Shown: positions 46,829 to 56,346, counted from the first letter of the stretch. The stretch is DNA of 64,000 bases from Methanoregula sp. (GCF_028712425.1 NZ_JAQTQD010000002.1:1-64000); one strand, 5' to 3'. A program made the numbers and translations. Notes: generated from the letters alone by a model not told the origin.

Positions 46829-47014
46829 TGCACCAGATTGCTGGATTATATTGAGATTTGTGCACCACATCCTACAAAATATGGTGTTCTCTGTTAAAAA
46901 CGCCATCATTTATTTGCACTGTGGTGCACCACTTTTGTTCGAGTGGCATAACCATTCCTGAAATGGTAGGGAAAAAGGCACCATCGTGTTTTTATGAGCC
47001 ACTGATATGCACCA
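46829..47014 (-). promoter_or_regulatory. cluster of TGCACCA repeats upstream of the acetate transporter
   Basis: TGCACCA recurs at 46829-46835, 46861-46867, 46926-46932 and 47008-47014. The third lies in a perfect palindrome GTGGTGCACCAC (46921-46932). The first is 35 bases from the start codon, in the promoter region of the transporter gene. Copies of one palindromic unit upstream of a single gene suggest an operator array, perhaps for an acetate- or carbon-responsive regulator (inference). Confidence 0.45.
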
Positions 47015-47093
47015 AAATGGAGTATTTGCGGGAAAAATCGAGGGGGCTTTTCCCCGTTGCTGAAGGGGAATCCAGGTTACGGGCTGGTTTTTT

Positions 47094-48323
47094 TTAGTCG
47101 CTCCGGAGCGCCTCGATCGGGTCGAGGTTTGCTGCCCGCCAGGCGGGGTAGACGCCTGAGAAGATGCAGATGGCAATCCCGATCAGCATCGCCATCGGGA
47201 CATAAATGAGGCTTTGGAAGGTGAAGAAATATTTCGTTGTCCCAACCATGGCGAGCACAACGAGCCAGCCGAGGACGAGGCTCATGATGGCGCCGATGGC
47301 GGCTCCGACAAGGCCGAGGATCACCGCTTCGTAGATGAACATCCGGAGCACCTCGTTCTTCCGCGTGCCGATGCTCCGCAGGATACCAATCTCGCGGATC
47401 CGTTCGGTCACCGACATCATCATCACATTGAAGATCGAGGTTGCGGCAACGAGCAGCGAGATGGCGGCGATTGCCATGACGAACGTTGTCAGGGTGCTGA
47501 CCGTCGAGGTAATGCTCTCCATCATCCTGCTGCTGTCCTGCACGGTGATCTCGTCCTCCTTGCGGTTCAGCTGGTTCTCGATGGCTTCCGTTGCGGTGTC
47601 TGCGTCATTGATGTCGTTGAGGATAACATTGACCTGATCGTACTCGCTTTCGCCCCCGAACAACCCGACAAAGGTCTTCTCGGGCATCACGATGGCATTG
47701 TCCGTGTTCATGTCCATGGACATGCCTTTCTCTTCGAGAATGCCCACCACCCGGACTTTCTGGACAACTGCCTCGTCGTCATCTTCGTCGCCTATCGTGA
47801 TCCTGCTGCCGATAGTCAGGCCATGGCGTTCGGCAAAGGACGGGCCGACAACCACCGAACTCGTGGTCTTGGGGAGGGCCCCTTCCTCGACAGTCAGTAC
47901 GGTTGCCATGTCCTCGTCGCGCAGGCCGTAGATAGTCGCCCGCCCTTCGTTGTCACCCACCTCAATTGTCTCGGTGTCCTGGTACAGGGGATAGACCAGG
48001 CCGTACTGCCCGACAGCCCGATCGATATCGTCCAGCTGATCCTTGCTGATGTAGTCGTCATCGGATGACGATGAACCGCCGGAACCGCCCCCGCCGGGCC
48101 CCATCATTCCCCCGCCGCCCCCGTTGGCATTCGCCTTCACGACCAGTACATTGGCCATGGCCGAGAGCTCCTCGGTGACCGAGAGGGTCATGTTCGCACC
48201 CATCATGCCCATGGATGAGATGGCCACGACACCGATCACGATCCCGAGCGCTGCAAGCAGCGAACGGAGGAAATTCAGCCGGATACTCCTGATGGAGAGC
48301 TGGAGGATGATATCTTTCGTCAT
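47094..48323 (-). CDS. MacB/FtsX-type ABC exporter permease
   Basis: A 409-residue membrane protein of the MacB permease layout: an N-terminal helix (FLRSLLAALGIVIGVVAI), a large extracytoplasmic domain of about 230 residues, then three C-terminal helices. The extracytoplasmic part begins with a Gly-rich, Ser- and Asp-rich stretch (residues about 70-93) that is probably flexible. The conserved FtsX motif ERIREIGILRSIGTRKNEV and the terminal AANLDPIEALRSD are present. It overlaps the ATPase gene by four bases and works with it. Confidence 0.93.
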   Translation of the reverse strand: MTKDIILQLSIRSIRLNFLRSLLAALGIVIGVVAISSMGMMGANMTLSVTEELSAMANVLVVKANANGGGGGMMGPGGGGSGGSSSSDDDYISKDQLDDIDRAVGQYGLVYPLYQDTETIEVGDNEGRATIYGLRDEDMATVLTVEEGALPKTTSSVVVGPSFAERHGLTIGSRITIGDEDDDEAVVQKVRVVGILEEKGMSMDMNTDNAIVMPEKTFVGLFGGESEYDQVNVILNDINDADTATEAIENQLNRKEDEITVQDSSRMMESITSTVSTLTTFVMAIAAISLLVAATSIFNVMMMSVTERIREIGILRSIGTRKNEVLRMFIYEAVILGLVGAAIGAIMSLVLGWLVVLAMVGTTKYFFTFQSLIYVPMAMLIGIAICIFSGVYPAWRAANLDPIEALRSD

Positions 48324-49000
48324 GTTTCGTCCACCTTCCCGTCCTTGATCCGGATGATCCGTTCTGCCTGTTCTCCGACAGATGGGTCGTGAGTGACGAT
48401 GATGACGGTCCTGCCCTGGCGGTGAAGCGCGATGAGCATATCCATGATCTGGGCGCCTGTCTTTGTGTCCAGGTTGCCGGTCGGTTCGTCGCAGAGGAGG
48501 ATGTCCGGGTCATTCACGAGCGCCCGGGCTATGGCGACCCGCTGCTGCTGCCCCCCGGAAAGTTCGGCCGGCTTGTGTTTGGCCATGCGCGTGTTGATCC
48601 CCACTTCATTGAGCAGCCGGCTGACCCGGCCGGTGGTATCATTACACCGGTGCTTGAGGATGTAGGGGTACTCCACGTTCTCGAACGCGGTGAGGAGCGG
48701 GATAAGGTTGAATTTCTGGAAGATGTAGCCGATGGTATTGAGCCGGAGGTCGGTGAGTTCATCATCGGACATCTTCCTGATGTTCCTGCCGGTGATGCGC
48801 AGGATCCCGGAGGTCGGGACATCCAGACCCCCGATCTGGTTGAGGAGAGTGGACTTGCCGGAGCCTGAAGGCCCCATGATGGCGACAAACTCGCCCCGCT
48901 CGATCCGGATCGAGAGGCGGTCGAGCGCCAGCACGTTACCGGAAGGGAGCGGGTAGATCTTCGTGACATCCCGGAGTTCGATGACCGGTACTGCTGTCAT
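48320..49000 (-). CDS. MacB/LolD-type ABC exporter ATPase
   Basis: A 226-residue ABC ATPase of the MacB/LolD class: Walker [10 protein letters not shown], signature [15 protein letters not shown], Walker [13 protein letters not shown], switch His in VTHDPS. Such ATPases drive mechanotransmission by MacB-type permeases. It overlaps the permease gene by four bases and begins 23 bases after the exported-protein gene, so the three form one operon on the minus strand. Confidence 0.95.
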   Translation of the reverse strand: MTAVPVIELRDVTKIYPLPSGNVLALDRLSIRIERGEFVAIMGPSGSGKSTLLNQIGGLDVPTSGILRITGRNIRKMSDDELTDLRLNTIGYIFQKFNLIPLLTAFENVEYPYILKHRCNDTTGRVSRLLNEVGINTRMAKHKPAELSGGQQQRVAIARALVNDPDILLCDEPTGNLDTKTGAQIMDMLIALHRQGRTVIIVTHDPSVGEQAERIIRIKDGKVDET

Positions 49001-49023
49001 GGTCGTACCAGGGAAAAGCCGGG

Positions 49024-50340
49024 TTATTTCTCCACCGGCTCATCGTCGTCATCATCATCATTATCCTTTCCTCCCGGAAGGGGATCTTTCCTGAACCGGT
49101 TTGCAAGGGATTTGAGATACCCCTTTCTCCATACATAGGCAAGAAGTGCTATTGCCACGAGGATGATGACAATCTCTGTCACCGGGATCTGGCCGAAGCC
49201 GGAGCCGAACGATCCGAACATGCCCCTCCGCTGGACAGAGCCTGCGGCTCCAAGCTGGGCCGCGGAACCTGCTCCCGGTAGTGCCATGCTGTCAGATGCA
49301 GCAATGCTGAAGGATTCCGTGAATGTATTTCCCTCTTCATCCTTGTATTCGACTATCAGCGGTACGGACTTATTCCCTGCATAAGCGTACGTGATCTCGA
49401 AGCTGGAAAAGTCGTCAGGTTCGAGATTCCCGATGGCATAGACAGGATTCGGGTTGACGGGCCGGGCTGGATCGCCGACCGTGACAAGGATCGATTTTGC
49501 ATCGGTAAGCCCGTTATTTGTGACATCGCCTTTCAGCGTTGTTGTCATACCGGAAGACGAACTCTCGATATTGTTGACAACAATCTCGGCCCCCATCTTG
49601 TCTTTTTCCAGGGTGACCGGCAGGACAACCTCCGTGGTGTGCTTCGTGTCCCCGCTTAAGAAACTGACATGGAACGTGACATTCGTCTCCTTGTCCGGTG
49701 TGATGGAGAAGGGGACCTGCACGGATTGTCCGGCAGCAAGAGTGCCGATATAGGATTCCTGCGGGAAGACCTCAGCGCCATCGCTCTCCGGGACAATGAG
49801 AACATTATCCACACCTGCGTCGCGGGGATTGGTGATGCTGATATTCACGGTCTCTTTCTTGGAGGCGGAGAAGGTGTCGGGTTTCTTTGCAATGCCTGCT
49901 CTCACATCCGTTGAGTCCACCTTGAGCGTGAGTGTTGCATGGATGGGATAGGTATTGATCACGGGTGAGATGCTGAAAAGCGGGTAATACTTCCCGTCCA
50001 TGGCATTGGCCTCGACAACAAACGTGTAGGAGACCGTTTGCCCGGGACCGATTGTTGTCTTGGTATTGTATGCCTTCTCACTCAGGATTTTAATGCGCGA
50101 TTCGATGAGGCTGGGTTCAGACAGGACGACTGAAGCATTGGCAGCGTTCGTTACGCGAACGGTGATGGTCCCGGACTCGTAGGGATAAAACACGGCGGGT
50201 TCCATATCGTAGCCGGATACGTAGACGAGTGCAGCGGCGTCTTCCTTGCTGGTTGCCTGGATGGTGTTTCCGGCTGCGCTGACCGATGAGATGACAACGA
50301 GCACGAAAAGGATGCCCGTCATGAGGGGTAGTGGTTTCAT
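49024..50340 (-). CDS. exported COG1361-like protein with C-terminal anchor
   Basis: A 438-residue protein: signal peptide at 1-24 (PLPLMTGILFVLVVISSVSAAG), several Ig-like beta domains with NxS/T motifs of the kind glycosylated in archaea (for example TITVRVTNAANASVVLS, NVTFHVSFLSGDTKHT), a Gly/Met-rich linker, one membrane helix (IVIILVAIALLAYVWR), and an acidic cytoplasmic tail with a run of seven Asp. CAGGAGA lies just upstream of the ATG. As the first gene of an operon with MacB-type exporter genes it may be the partner or adaptor of the exporter. Confidence 0.85.
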   Translation of the reverse strand: MKPLPLMTGILFVLVVISSVSAAGNTIQATSKEDAAALVYVSGYDMEPAVFYPYESGTITVRVTNAANASVVLSEPSLIESRIKILSEKAYNTKTTIGPGQTVSYTFVVEANAMDGKYYPLFSISPVINTYPIHATLTLKVDSTDVRAGIAKKPDTFSASKKETVNISITNPRDAGVDNVLIVPESDGAEVFPQESYIGTLAAGQSVQVPFSITPDKETNVTFHVSFLSGDTKHTTEVVLPVTLEKDKMGAEIVVNNIESSSSGMTTTLKGDVTNNGLTDAKSILVTVGDPARPVNPNPVYAIGNLEPDDFSSFEITYAYAGNKSVPLIVEYKDEEGNTFTESFSIAASDSMALPGAGSAAQLGAAGSVQRRGMFGSFGSGFGQIPVTEIVIILVAIALLAYVWRKGYLKSLANRFRKDPLPGGKDNDDDDDDEPVEK

Positions 50341-50627
50341 GGATTCTCCTGCATGGTGATGATGGGTTCTGGCTGGTGCCAATCCTGACTGAATCAGGAA
50401 CAATGGCTGGTAATCCAAACAGATTGTAATGTATGTTTAACATTTTGTATATTATTGTTTTCCACAATCTTGCAGGAGGCCGGGATTACTCAAACGACGG
50501 TGCAGGGGCCGGAAGAAGAGAAAAAGGGGCTGTCGCGCGCAGCAAAAATGGGAAGCAAATGGCATTGTTCCGGCCCGAAAAAGAGTATCCAAGCCGAATG
50601 TCATGGGTATGGAACAGGAACAACCGG

Positions 50628-50849
50628 TCAGCCCCGGCCCCCCGCTGCCGGGGGCTCGTCCTCGTACGTGAAAACTTCTTCGATATTCACCGCAAAGTGC
50701 CGGGCAATGCGGAACGCAAGGTCAAGCGAGGGGACGTACTTACCCTTCTCAATGGCGAGGATGGTCTGCCGGGTTACCCCGATTGCCTGCGCAAGGTCTT
50801 CCTGGGTCATATCGTGCATGGCACGGAAGACCTTGATCTTATTCTTCAT
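50628..50849 (-). CDS. XRE-family HTH transcriptional regulator
   Basis: A 73-residue DNA-binding protein, almost all helix-turn-helix: MTQEDLAQAIGVTRQTILAI followed by EKGKYVPSLDLAFRIARHF, typical of the YozG/Cro type that pairs with membrane DUF2178 proteins. Its ATG at 50849 lies inside the last codons of the membrane gene (overlap of 11 bases), so translation is coupled. The tail is Pro/Gly-rich. Confidence 0.93.
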   Translation of the reverse strand: MKNKIKVFRAMHDMTQEDLAQAIGVTRQTILAIEKGKYVPSLDLAFRIARHFAVNIEEVFTYEDEPPAAGGRG

Positions 50850-51285
50850 CGGTCTCCCAGTCCCCGTACTTGCGGGCATAGTAGATCCTGAATCCGACAT
50901 ACAGGAAGATCATCAGGCAGAGGAGGGCGAGCTGGAAATACCCCATCATCCTCGGCGACAGGAGCGCCGGCGGTGGCTGGGTGAAGAATACTTTGGGGCT
51001 CTGCGGAATATACAGGATCTGCATGACTGCGCCTATTGAAAAGGCACAGAAAACAACCCAGAACACCTGGAAGGTGCGGAGCACGGCCTGTTCCGTGATC
51101 TTCGCGCTCCGCTCGTCCTCGACAAGATCGGTGACCTTCTTCCGCGCCAGGTAGGCAAGAGCGATGCCAAGGAGGAATGCGATCTCGATGAAGAGAGGAT
51201 TGTGGATCTCCACAGAGTACCAGAAGATTGCCAGCAGGAAGAGCGCGATACACCCGCACATGAGATAAAAAGTGTTCTTCTTCAT
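50839..51285 (-). CDS. DUF2178-like membrane protein
   Basis: A 148-residue protein with four membrane helices in pairs and a central cytoplasmic loop (KKVTDLVEDERSAKITEQAV), the characteristic DUF2178 signature where an ERSAKI-like stretch is kept. Such proteins nearly always sit beside a small XRE regulator, as here. Function unknown, possibly a membrane sensor controlling the regulator. The ATG follows a CGGGAAATC sequence. Confidence 0.85.
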   Translation of the reverse strand: MKKNTFYLMCGCIALFLLAIFWYSVEIHNPLFIEIAFLLGIALAYLARKKVTDLVEDERSAKITEQAVLRTFQVFWVVFCAFSIGAVMQILYIPQSPKVFFTQPPPALLSPRMMGYFQLALLCLMIFLYVGFRIYYARKYGDWETDEE

Positions 51286-51421
51286 GATTTCCCGTTATTA
51301 TTGGTTTTTAACCTCCGCCCGTGATAAATGTGCTGTACACCGGCATTCATGAGTGAATCCGCAGTGGCACGGATGGATACTCTCATATGAGATCAGGCAA
51401 AATCCATACACCACGAGGTGT

Positions 51422-53347
51422 GTGGAGCTGGAAGGTGTAACGCTCGGGCTCATCCAGATGGCGATGGGTCCCGATCCTGAGGAGAACATTGAGAAGGCGC
51501 GCCGGAAGGTAATAGAGGCAGCAGGGCGGGGGGTACAGGTTATCTGCCTCCCTGAGCTTTATCATGTCCGGTACTTTCCGCAGCACAGCGGCCAGGAGAC
51601 GGCGGATCTTGCCGAGACCATCCCCGGCAGGTCGACGATCATCTTTGCGGCCCTTGCCCGCGAGCACAATGTCGTGATCATTCTCCCGGTGTATGAGAAG
51701 ACAGTTGACGGGAAATTTTTCAACGCCGCTGTGGTGATCGATGCGGACGGGACTGTTTCGGAGCCTTATCACAAGGTCCATATCCCGCAGGATCCGGGTT
51801 TTTTCGAGAAGGGATACTTCTACCCGGGAGACATGTTCCGCGTCTTTCCAACCCGGTACGGCACCATCGCGGTGCTCATCTGTTTTGACCAGTGGTTCCC
51901 CGAGGCAGCACGCTCTGTAGCGCTTGACGAGGCGGACATCATCTTCTACCCGACAGCGATTGGCCACCCGGGGCCGGACACCCCGAAAGAAGGTGGCTGG
52001 CAGGAGGCTTGGGAACTGATCCAGAGGAGTCATGCCGTGGCAAACAGTGTCCATGTCGCCGCGGTGAATCGTGTCGGCACCGAAGGCAGCTGTCGGTTTT
52101 TTGGCGGCTCCTTTGTTGCCGATGCGTTCGGCAAGGTACTTGCGCGGGCCGGGGATTCCGAGGAGGTTCTGGTCGTGCCAGTCGATCTCACGATGAATGC
52201 CAAAGTTCAGGATTCATGGGGATTCTTCCGCAACCGCCGGCCGGAGACCTATTCCCGGATCACGGTCCCGTTTGCGGGAAAAGAAGCGAGATTCCCCGAC
52301 CTGCGGGAAAAAGACACGCCGCAAAACCGCGGGTTTCATATGTCCGCGGAATGGGAGCCGCATGATGCGGTCTGGATCTCGTGGCCCCACAACATCTCCA
52401 CCTTCCTGGATATCCCCGCCGTGGAACAGGCATATTACGAGTTCATCGCGCATGTCCATACATCGGAACGCGTCGAGGTCTTCGTTCCCACCGCAGTGGT
52501 GCACCGGAAAGTGCGGGCACGGCTCAGGGAGATGGGCATTGATTTTGACCGGGTCATTCTCCATACTACCGAATACTCGGATGTCTGGATCCGCGACTAT
52601 GGCCCGACCTTTGTCGTCAGCCGTGCTCTTGGGAAGCTGGCCATGGTGCGGTGGGAATTCAATGCATGGGGCGGCAAGTACGAGGACCATTTCCAGGACG
52701 GGAAAATCCCGGTCCACATGAACCGCCGGCTCAACCTGCCGCTGTTCGAGCCGGGGATCGTGATGGAAGGAGGATCGTTTGATACCAATGGCCGGGGAAC
52801 AATCCTCACCACCCGGGCATGCCTCCTCAATCCCAACCGCAATCCCTCGCTCTCCGAAGGGGAGATTGAAGGCATGCTCTGCGAGTATCTTGGAGCAGAG
52901 AAGATCATCTGGCTCAACGAGGGGATCGAAGGTGATGATACCGATGGGCACATCGATGATATCGCACGGTTTGTCGGGCCTTCGACTGTTATCTGCGCGT
53001 ACGAGGAGGACACATCCGATGCAAATTATGCACCGCTCCACGAGAATTTCGAGATCCTCTCCCGCTCAACCACCGAGGATGGCACCCCCCTCACCGTCAT
53101 CCGGCTCCCGATGCCGGGACTGGTGGAAGATGCAGACGGGCAGCGCTATCCCGCAAGCTACACGAATTTCTATATCGGCAACACGGTCGTGATCGTGCCG
53201 GTCTTCAACGATCCCCGGGATACCGCTGCGCTGGATATCCTGCGCACAATCTTCCCGGATCGAACAGTGATTGGGATTTTGGCCCGCGCCATGGTCGAAG
53301 GGTTTGGAACCTTCCATTGCGCCACCCAGCAGCAGCCCCGGATCTGA
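51422..53347 (+). CDS. N-carbamoylputrescine amidase-agmatine deiminase fusion
   Basis: A 641-residue two-domain enzyme. Residues about 1-295 are a nitrilase-superfamily amidase with the catalytic triad Glu45 (ICLPELYHV), Lys118 (EPYHKVHIP) and Cys154 (VLICFDQWFPE). Residues about 305-641 are an agmatine deiminase (PAD family): EWEPHDAVWISWPHN, DVWIRDYGPTF, DDTDGHIDD and terminal HCATQQQP with catalytic Cys633. Together they would convert agmatine through N-carbamoylputrescine to putrescine, ammonia and CO2 in one polypeptide. In bacteria the two are separate (AguB, AguA). GTG at 51422 is the best start, next to GAGGT; GTG at 51353 would add 23 non-conserved residues. Confidence 0.93.
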   Translation: MELEGVTLGLIQMAMGPDPEENIEKARRKVIEAAGRGVQVICLPELYHVRYFPQHSGQETADLAETIPGRSTIIFAALAREHNVVIILPVYEKTVDGKFFNAAVVIDADGTVSEPYHKVHIPQDPGFFEKGYFYPGDMFRVFPTRYGTIAVLICFDQWFPEAARSVALDEADIIFYPTAIGHPGPDTPKEGGWQEAWELIQRSHAVANSVHVAAVNRVGTEGSCRFFGGSFVADAFGKVLARAGDSEEVLVVPVDLTMNAKVQDSWGFFRNRRPETYSRITVPFAGKEARFPDLREKDTPQNRGFHMSAEWEPHDAVWISWPHNISTFLDIPAVEQAYYEFIAHVHTSERVEVFVPTAVVHRKVRARLREMGIDFDRVILHTTEYSDVWIRDYGPTFVVSRALGKLAMVRWEFNAWGGKYEDHFQDGKIPVHMNRRLNLPLFEPGIVMEGGSFDTNGRGTILTTRACLLNPNRNPSLSEGEIEGMLCEYLGAEKIIWLNEGIEGDDTDGHIDDIARFVGPSTVICAYEEDTSDANYAPLHENFEILSRSTTEDGTPLTVIRLPMPGLVEDADGQRYPASYTNFYIGNTVVIVPVFNDPRDTAALDILRTIFPDRTVIGILARAMVEGFGTFHCATQQQPRI

Positions 53348-53479
53348 ATGAGGAAGGACATCCCGCGGTTTTTGGTACGTGGGATCCTTTTTTTTAGAGC
53401 GAAGACGCATAATATATACTTCAACCGGTCATCATCACCGTGTCTCTGTAACAATCCCCAACTACGAGCAGGATCACCC

Positions 53480-54079
53480 ATGCACACACACTCTGCTGCT
53501 TTCCTCAAGGACCAGATCACGTTGTTCGAACAATCGGTCAGCGAGACTGCCCGGCACCTCTCTGCACCATCGGATCCCGGTTCCTGGCACGCGAGTGCAC
53601 CGTTTGTCGGGAAATGCAGGATCCGGTCCCTTATGAATTCTACCTCTCTATTACCGGAAGAAAAGGCGTTTCTTGTACAGGAATACACCCGGATCGTAGA
53701 GAAACTCGATGCCCTGCTTGACGAGCACGGGCAGGTGTACCGCGACCTCCTGCTTGCGGAACTGGGGGCTCTTGTCCATGTATACCTCGCGGAGACCTGC
53801 CACGCCAGTCTCGGGAGTGACCACGAATGCGCACGGTCCGCGGTTTCCCACCGTGAATTGATCGGGGAACTCCTGGAGCACCTTAACAGCCATTATCCTC
53901 TATCAGCCCTGGAAGCGCTGGTTGCCACCGTGGATGCAAATGCCGTTGGGGCAGACAAGATCGTCTCAGGTAAGGGTTCGGAGGAAGATTTTACGTCGCA
54001 GGGACTCTTTTCGTTGTGCAGCCCCGGCAAAGATGTATACCATTGTTGTGGGACGAGGCCTTCTGCAGATCACCCCTGA
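53480..54079 (+). CDS. conserved hypothetical protein
   Basis: A 199-residue soluble protein. After a Ser/Thr-rich start it is mostly helical (EEKAFLVQEYTRIVEKLDAL, ELIGELLEHLNSHYPLSALE), with a His/Cys-containing tail (CHASLGSDHECARSAVSH in the middle and VYHCCGTRPSADHP at the end) that might hold a metal. No family recognised. It follows the fusion enzyme after 132 bases on the same strand. Confidence 0.6.
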   Translation: MHTHSAAFLKDQITLFEQSVSETARHLSAPSDPGSWHASAPFVGKCRIRSLMNSTSLLPEEKAFLVQEYTRIVEKLDALLDEHGQVYRDLLLAELGALVHVYLAETCHASLGSDHECARSAVSHRELIGELLEHLNSHYPLSALEALVATVDANAVGADKIVSGKGSEEDFTSQGLFSLCSPGKDVYHCCGTRPSADHP

Positions 54080-54133
54080 TCCTGCCATTGCGTGAGCATT
54101 GCACCCGGGATCACCGGGTGAATTGCCGCATGC

Positions 54134-56263
54134 TTACCTGACTTTAATGAGAATGAAGGTGATATCATCCGACTGGGGTGCCGATCCCGCAAACAACCGG
54201 ATGTCCTCAAGGAGAGCCTCCCCGATTTCCCGGGCCGGGCGGCTCCTGTTCTTCGTTATAGCCGCGATCATCCGCTCCTCACCGTAATATTCCTCCCGTT
54301 CGTTGAAGGCCTCGGTAACGCCGTCAGTATACAGCACGAGGAGGTCTCCGCGTTGGAGCGGGAGCGCCTGGGTCTTTACCCGGGTATCATCGATCACGCC
54401 GAGCGCAATCCCCTTACCTTCAAGAAACCACGCAACGGGGGGTTCGTTTCGGATCAGCAGCGGGGGATTGTGTCCGGCGTTCACATACGAGAGTGACATT
54501 GCCTGTGGATCGAGAATGGCATAGAAGACCGTGATGAACATGCTTGACCTGCCCTCGTCATAGATCAGCCGGTTCGCCTGGTCAATCGCTTCCGAGGGAT
54601 CTTTTGTTCCTGCTCCGCAGGTATGGATCTGGGTCCGGCACAGGGCCATATACAGGGCAGCACTGACGCCCTTGCCTGAGACATCGCCGATGACAAAGCC
54701 CATGCTGCCGTCTTCCTGGGGTATGAAGTCATAGAGATCTCCCCCTATCTCCATTGCCGGGATCGTTGTTGCAACGATCTCGAATCCCGGGATATCCGGT
54801 ATTGTTTCCGGGAGGAATGTCTGCTGGATCTCCTGCGCGATCTCCATTTCGCTTGCATACCTCTCCTTTTCGGCAGTGGTGCGCTGGAGATTGTCGATGG
54901 TATGGCGGAGGTCCGCTGCCATGTGGTTGAAGGAATCCCCAAGTTCCTCGAACTCGTCGCCTGTCCTGAGCTCGACGCGGTATGCAAGATCGCCTTTCCC
55001 GATGGCCTGCGTTGCCTGCCGCAGGGTGTCGACAGGGCGGGTAATGGCTTTGGACAGGATTACGGAGAGTGCGATGACGATGATGATCAGGATGCCGGAG
55101 AGCAGGGAGAAGAGGAACATTACCTGCTGCGACTGCATGGCGATCCTCTCTTCCGCATCCCGGCTCGATTCCTCTATCCCGGCACGGGTCTGATCGATGG
55201 GGGCCGTCACCACGCTCACCGGCAGGCAGACGGCGACGCTCCAGCCCTGCGACGGGATCGGGGCATAGGCAACAATGGTATCCACCCCGTTGAACTGCAC
55301 CCTCTCGACCCCGGTCCTGCCTTCGGTCATGTTCTTCCCGGCAGCCCTGAGCGCGGGGTCAGGGCTCGTGAACACGTTGTCCTGGGGAAAGGGCTGGTCC
55401 CACGGGTAATCGCCGGCGTCAAGCTGTGGCCGGCTGATGATGTCACCGTTTTTGTCCATGAGAACGGCGTACCCTCTTCCGCCGAGCGTGGTGTTCAGGA
55501 ATTCCCGGGTGATCACATCCACCCGCACATCACTCCCGATGACCCATGCCCCGTAGGGTGTTTCCAGCGCCTTTGACGAGGTTACCACCAGGCCATGGCC
55601 GAACGAGTCAACATAGGGCTTGGACCAATAGATGCCGTTTGTGTCCTTTGCACCGGCAAACCAGGCACGGGTACGGTGATCGAACTGGTCCGGCTCCGTG
55701 TCCTCCCAGGGATAGGACCGCAGGATGCCGGAGTCGGTTGCGAGGAAAACCGAGACCAGGTCAGAATCGGTGACATACATCCCCTGCAAGAGGTCGTCCA
55801 TACCTGCGGACTTTAAAAACTCCTCGGAATTCAGGGTGACAGTGCTCTTCGGGCTGATGAGGAAGCGGGTCGCATTCAGGGGGTTCACCGGTGGCGTATT
55901 CCGGTTATACGACCGAATGACCGGCACAACCGGCGGATTGCCCTGCAGGGTGGCTGCCTGTACGGAGAGGAGGTCGAGTTCCGTCTCGGTGTCGTTGAAG
56001 AGGGTGCCTGCGATCGCAGCCTGGTCCGTTGCTGCCTGCTGGAGGTACAGCTCGGCAGACTGCTGGAGCGCACAGGTGGCAATGTCAACAGCCTGCTGCC
56101 CCTGCTGTACGCTGCCGGACTCGGCTGATCTCGCGAGGCTGCTGATGGTAAAGAGCGCTATGTATCCCGTGACGAGGAGCGTGATGAGGGAGAGTGTCAG
56201 GAACACCGCCAGGATCTTTGTCCTGACGCTGCATTGTGGCAGGGTGAATCGGGATAACGTCAT
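54134..56263 (-). CDS. Cache-HAMP-PP2C (SpoIIE/RsbU-type) phosphatase
   Basis: A 709-residue membrane receptor. N-terminal helix at about 17-40, extracellular Cache-type sensor at about 50-370 (FDHRTRAWFAGAKDTNGIYWSKPYVDSFG style motif), second helix at about 385-408, HAMP (AITRPVDTLRQATQAIGKGD), a linker helix, then a PP2C domain at about 490-709 with the metal motifs EIGGDLYDF, IGDVSGKGVSAALYM and LVLYTDGVTEAFN. Such proteins dephosphorylate STAS antagonists, releasing them to act. Two STAS genes are in the window, so an archaeal partner-switching pathway is plausible. Convergent with the hypothetical gene at 53480. Confidence 0.95.
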   Translation of the reverse strand: MTLSRFTLPQCSVRTKILAVFLTLSLITLLVTGYIALFTISSLARSAESGSVQQGQQAVDIATCALQQSAELYLQQAATDQAAIAGTLFNDTETELDLLSVQAATLQGNPPVVPVIRSYNRNTPPVNPLNATRFLISPKSTVTLNSEEFLKSAGMDDLLQGMYVTDSDLVSVFLATDSGILRSYPWEDTEPDQFDHRTRAWFAGAKDTNGIYWSKPYVDSFGHGLVVTSSKALETPYGAWVIGSDVRVDVITREFLNTTLGGRGYAVLMDKNGDIISRPQLDAGDYPWDQPFPQDNVFTSPDPALRAAGKNMTEGRTGVERVQFNGVDTIVAYAPIPSQGWSVAVCLPVSVVTAPIDQTRAGIEESSRDAEERIAMQSQQVMFLFSLLSGILIIIVIALSVILSKAITRPVDTLRQATQAIGKGDLAYRVELRTGDEFEELGDSFNHMAADLRHTIDNLQRTTAEKERYASEMEIAQEIQQTFLPETIPDIPGFEIVATTIPAMEIGGDLYDFIPQEDGSMGFVIGDVSGKGVSAALYMALCRTQIHTCGAGTKDPSEAIDQANRLIYDEGRSSMFITVFYAILDPQAMSLSYVNAGHNPPLLIRNEPPVAWFLEGKGIALGVIDDTRVKTQALPLQRGDLLVLYTDGVTEAFNEREEYYGEERMIAAITKNRSRPAREIGEALLEDIRLFAGSAPQSDDITFILIKVR

Positions 56264-56328
56264 GGGGGATCACGGGGATATGAGCAGGCAGGATGGGGAA
56301 GAACCGGCACTTTTGCGGCCGGGTCCCG

Positions 56329-56346
56329 CCGGATGGTGCCATCCGG
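56329..56346. repeat. short perfect hairpin in the divergent region
   Basis: CCGGATGG-TG-CCATCCGG is perfectly complementary, flanked by GCCGG and GCCGGC that could extend the stem. It lies between the phosphatase (start 56263) and the secreted protein (56532), so it may be a regulatory site of one of the two genes, or incidental. Confidence 0.35.

Noticed and set aside
51353-51421. 23-codon extension of the amidase-deiminase fusion
   Set aside because: The added residues do not resemble the nitrilase N-terminus, and GTG at 51422 begins just before the conserved strand.
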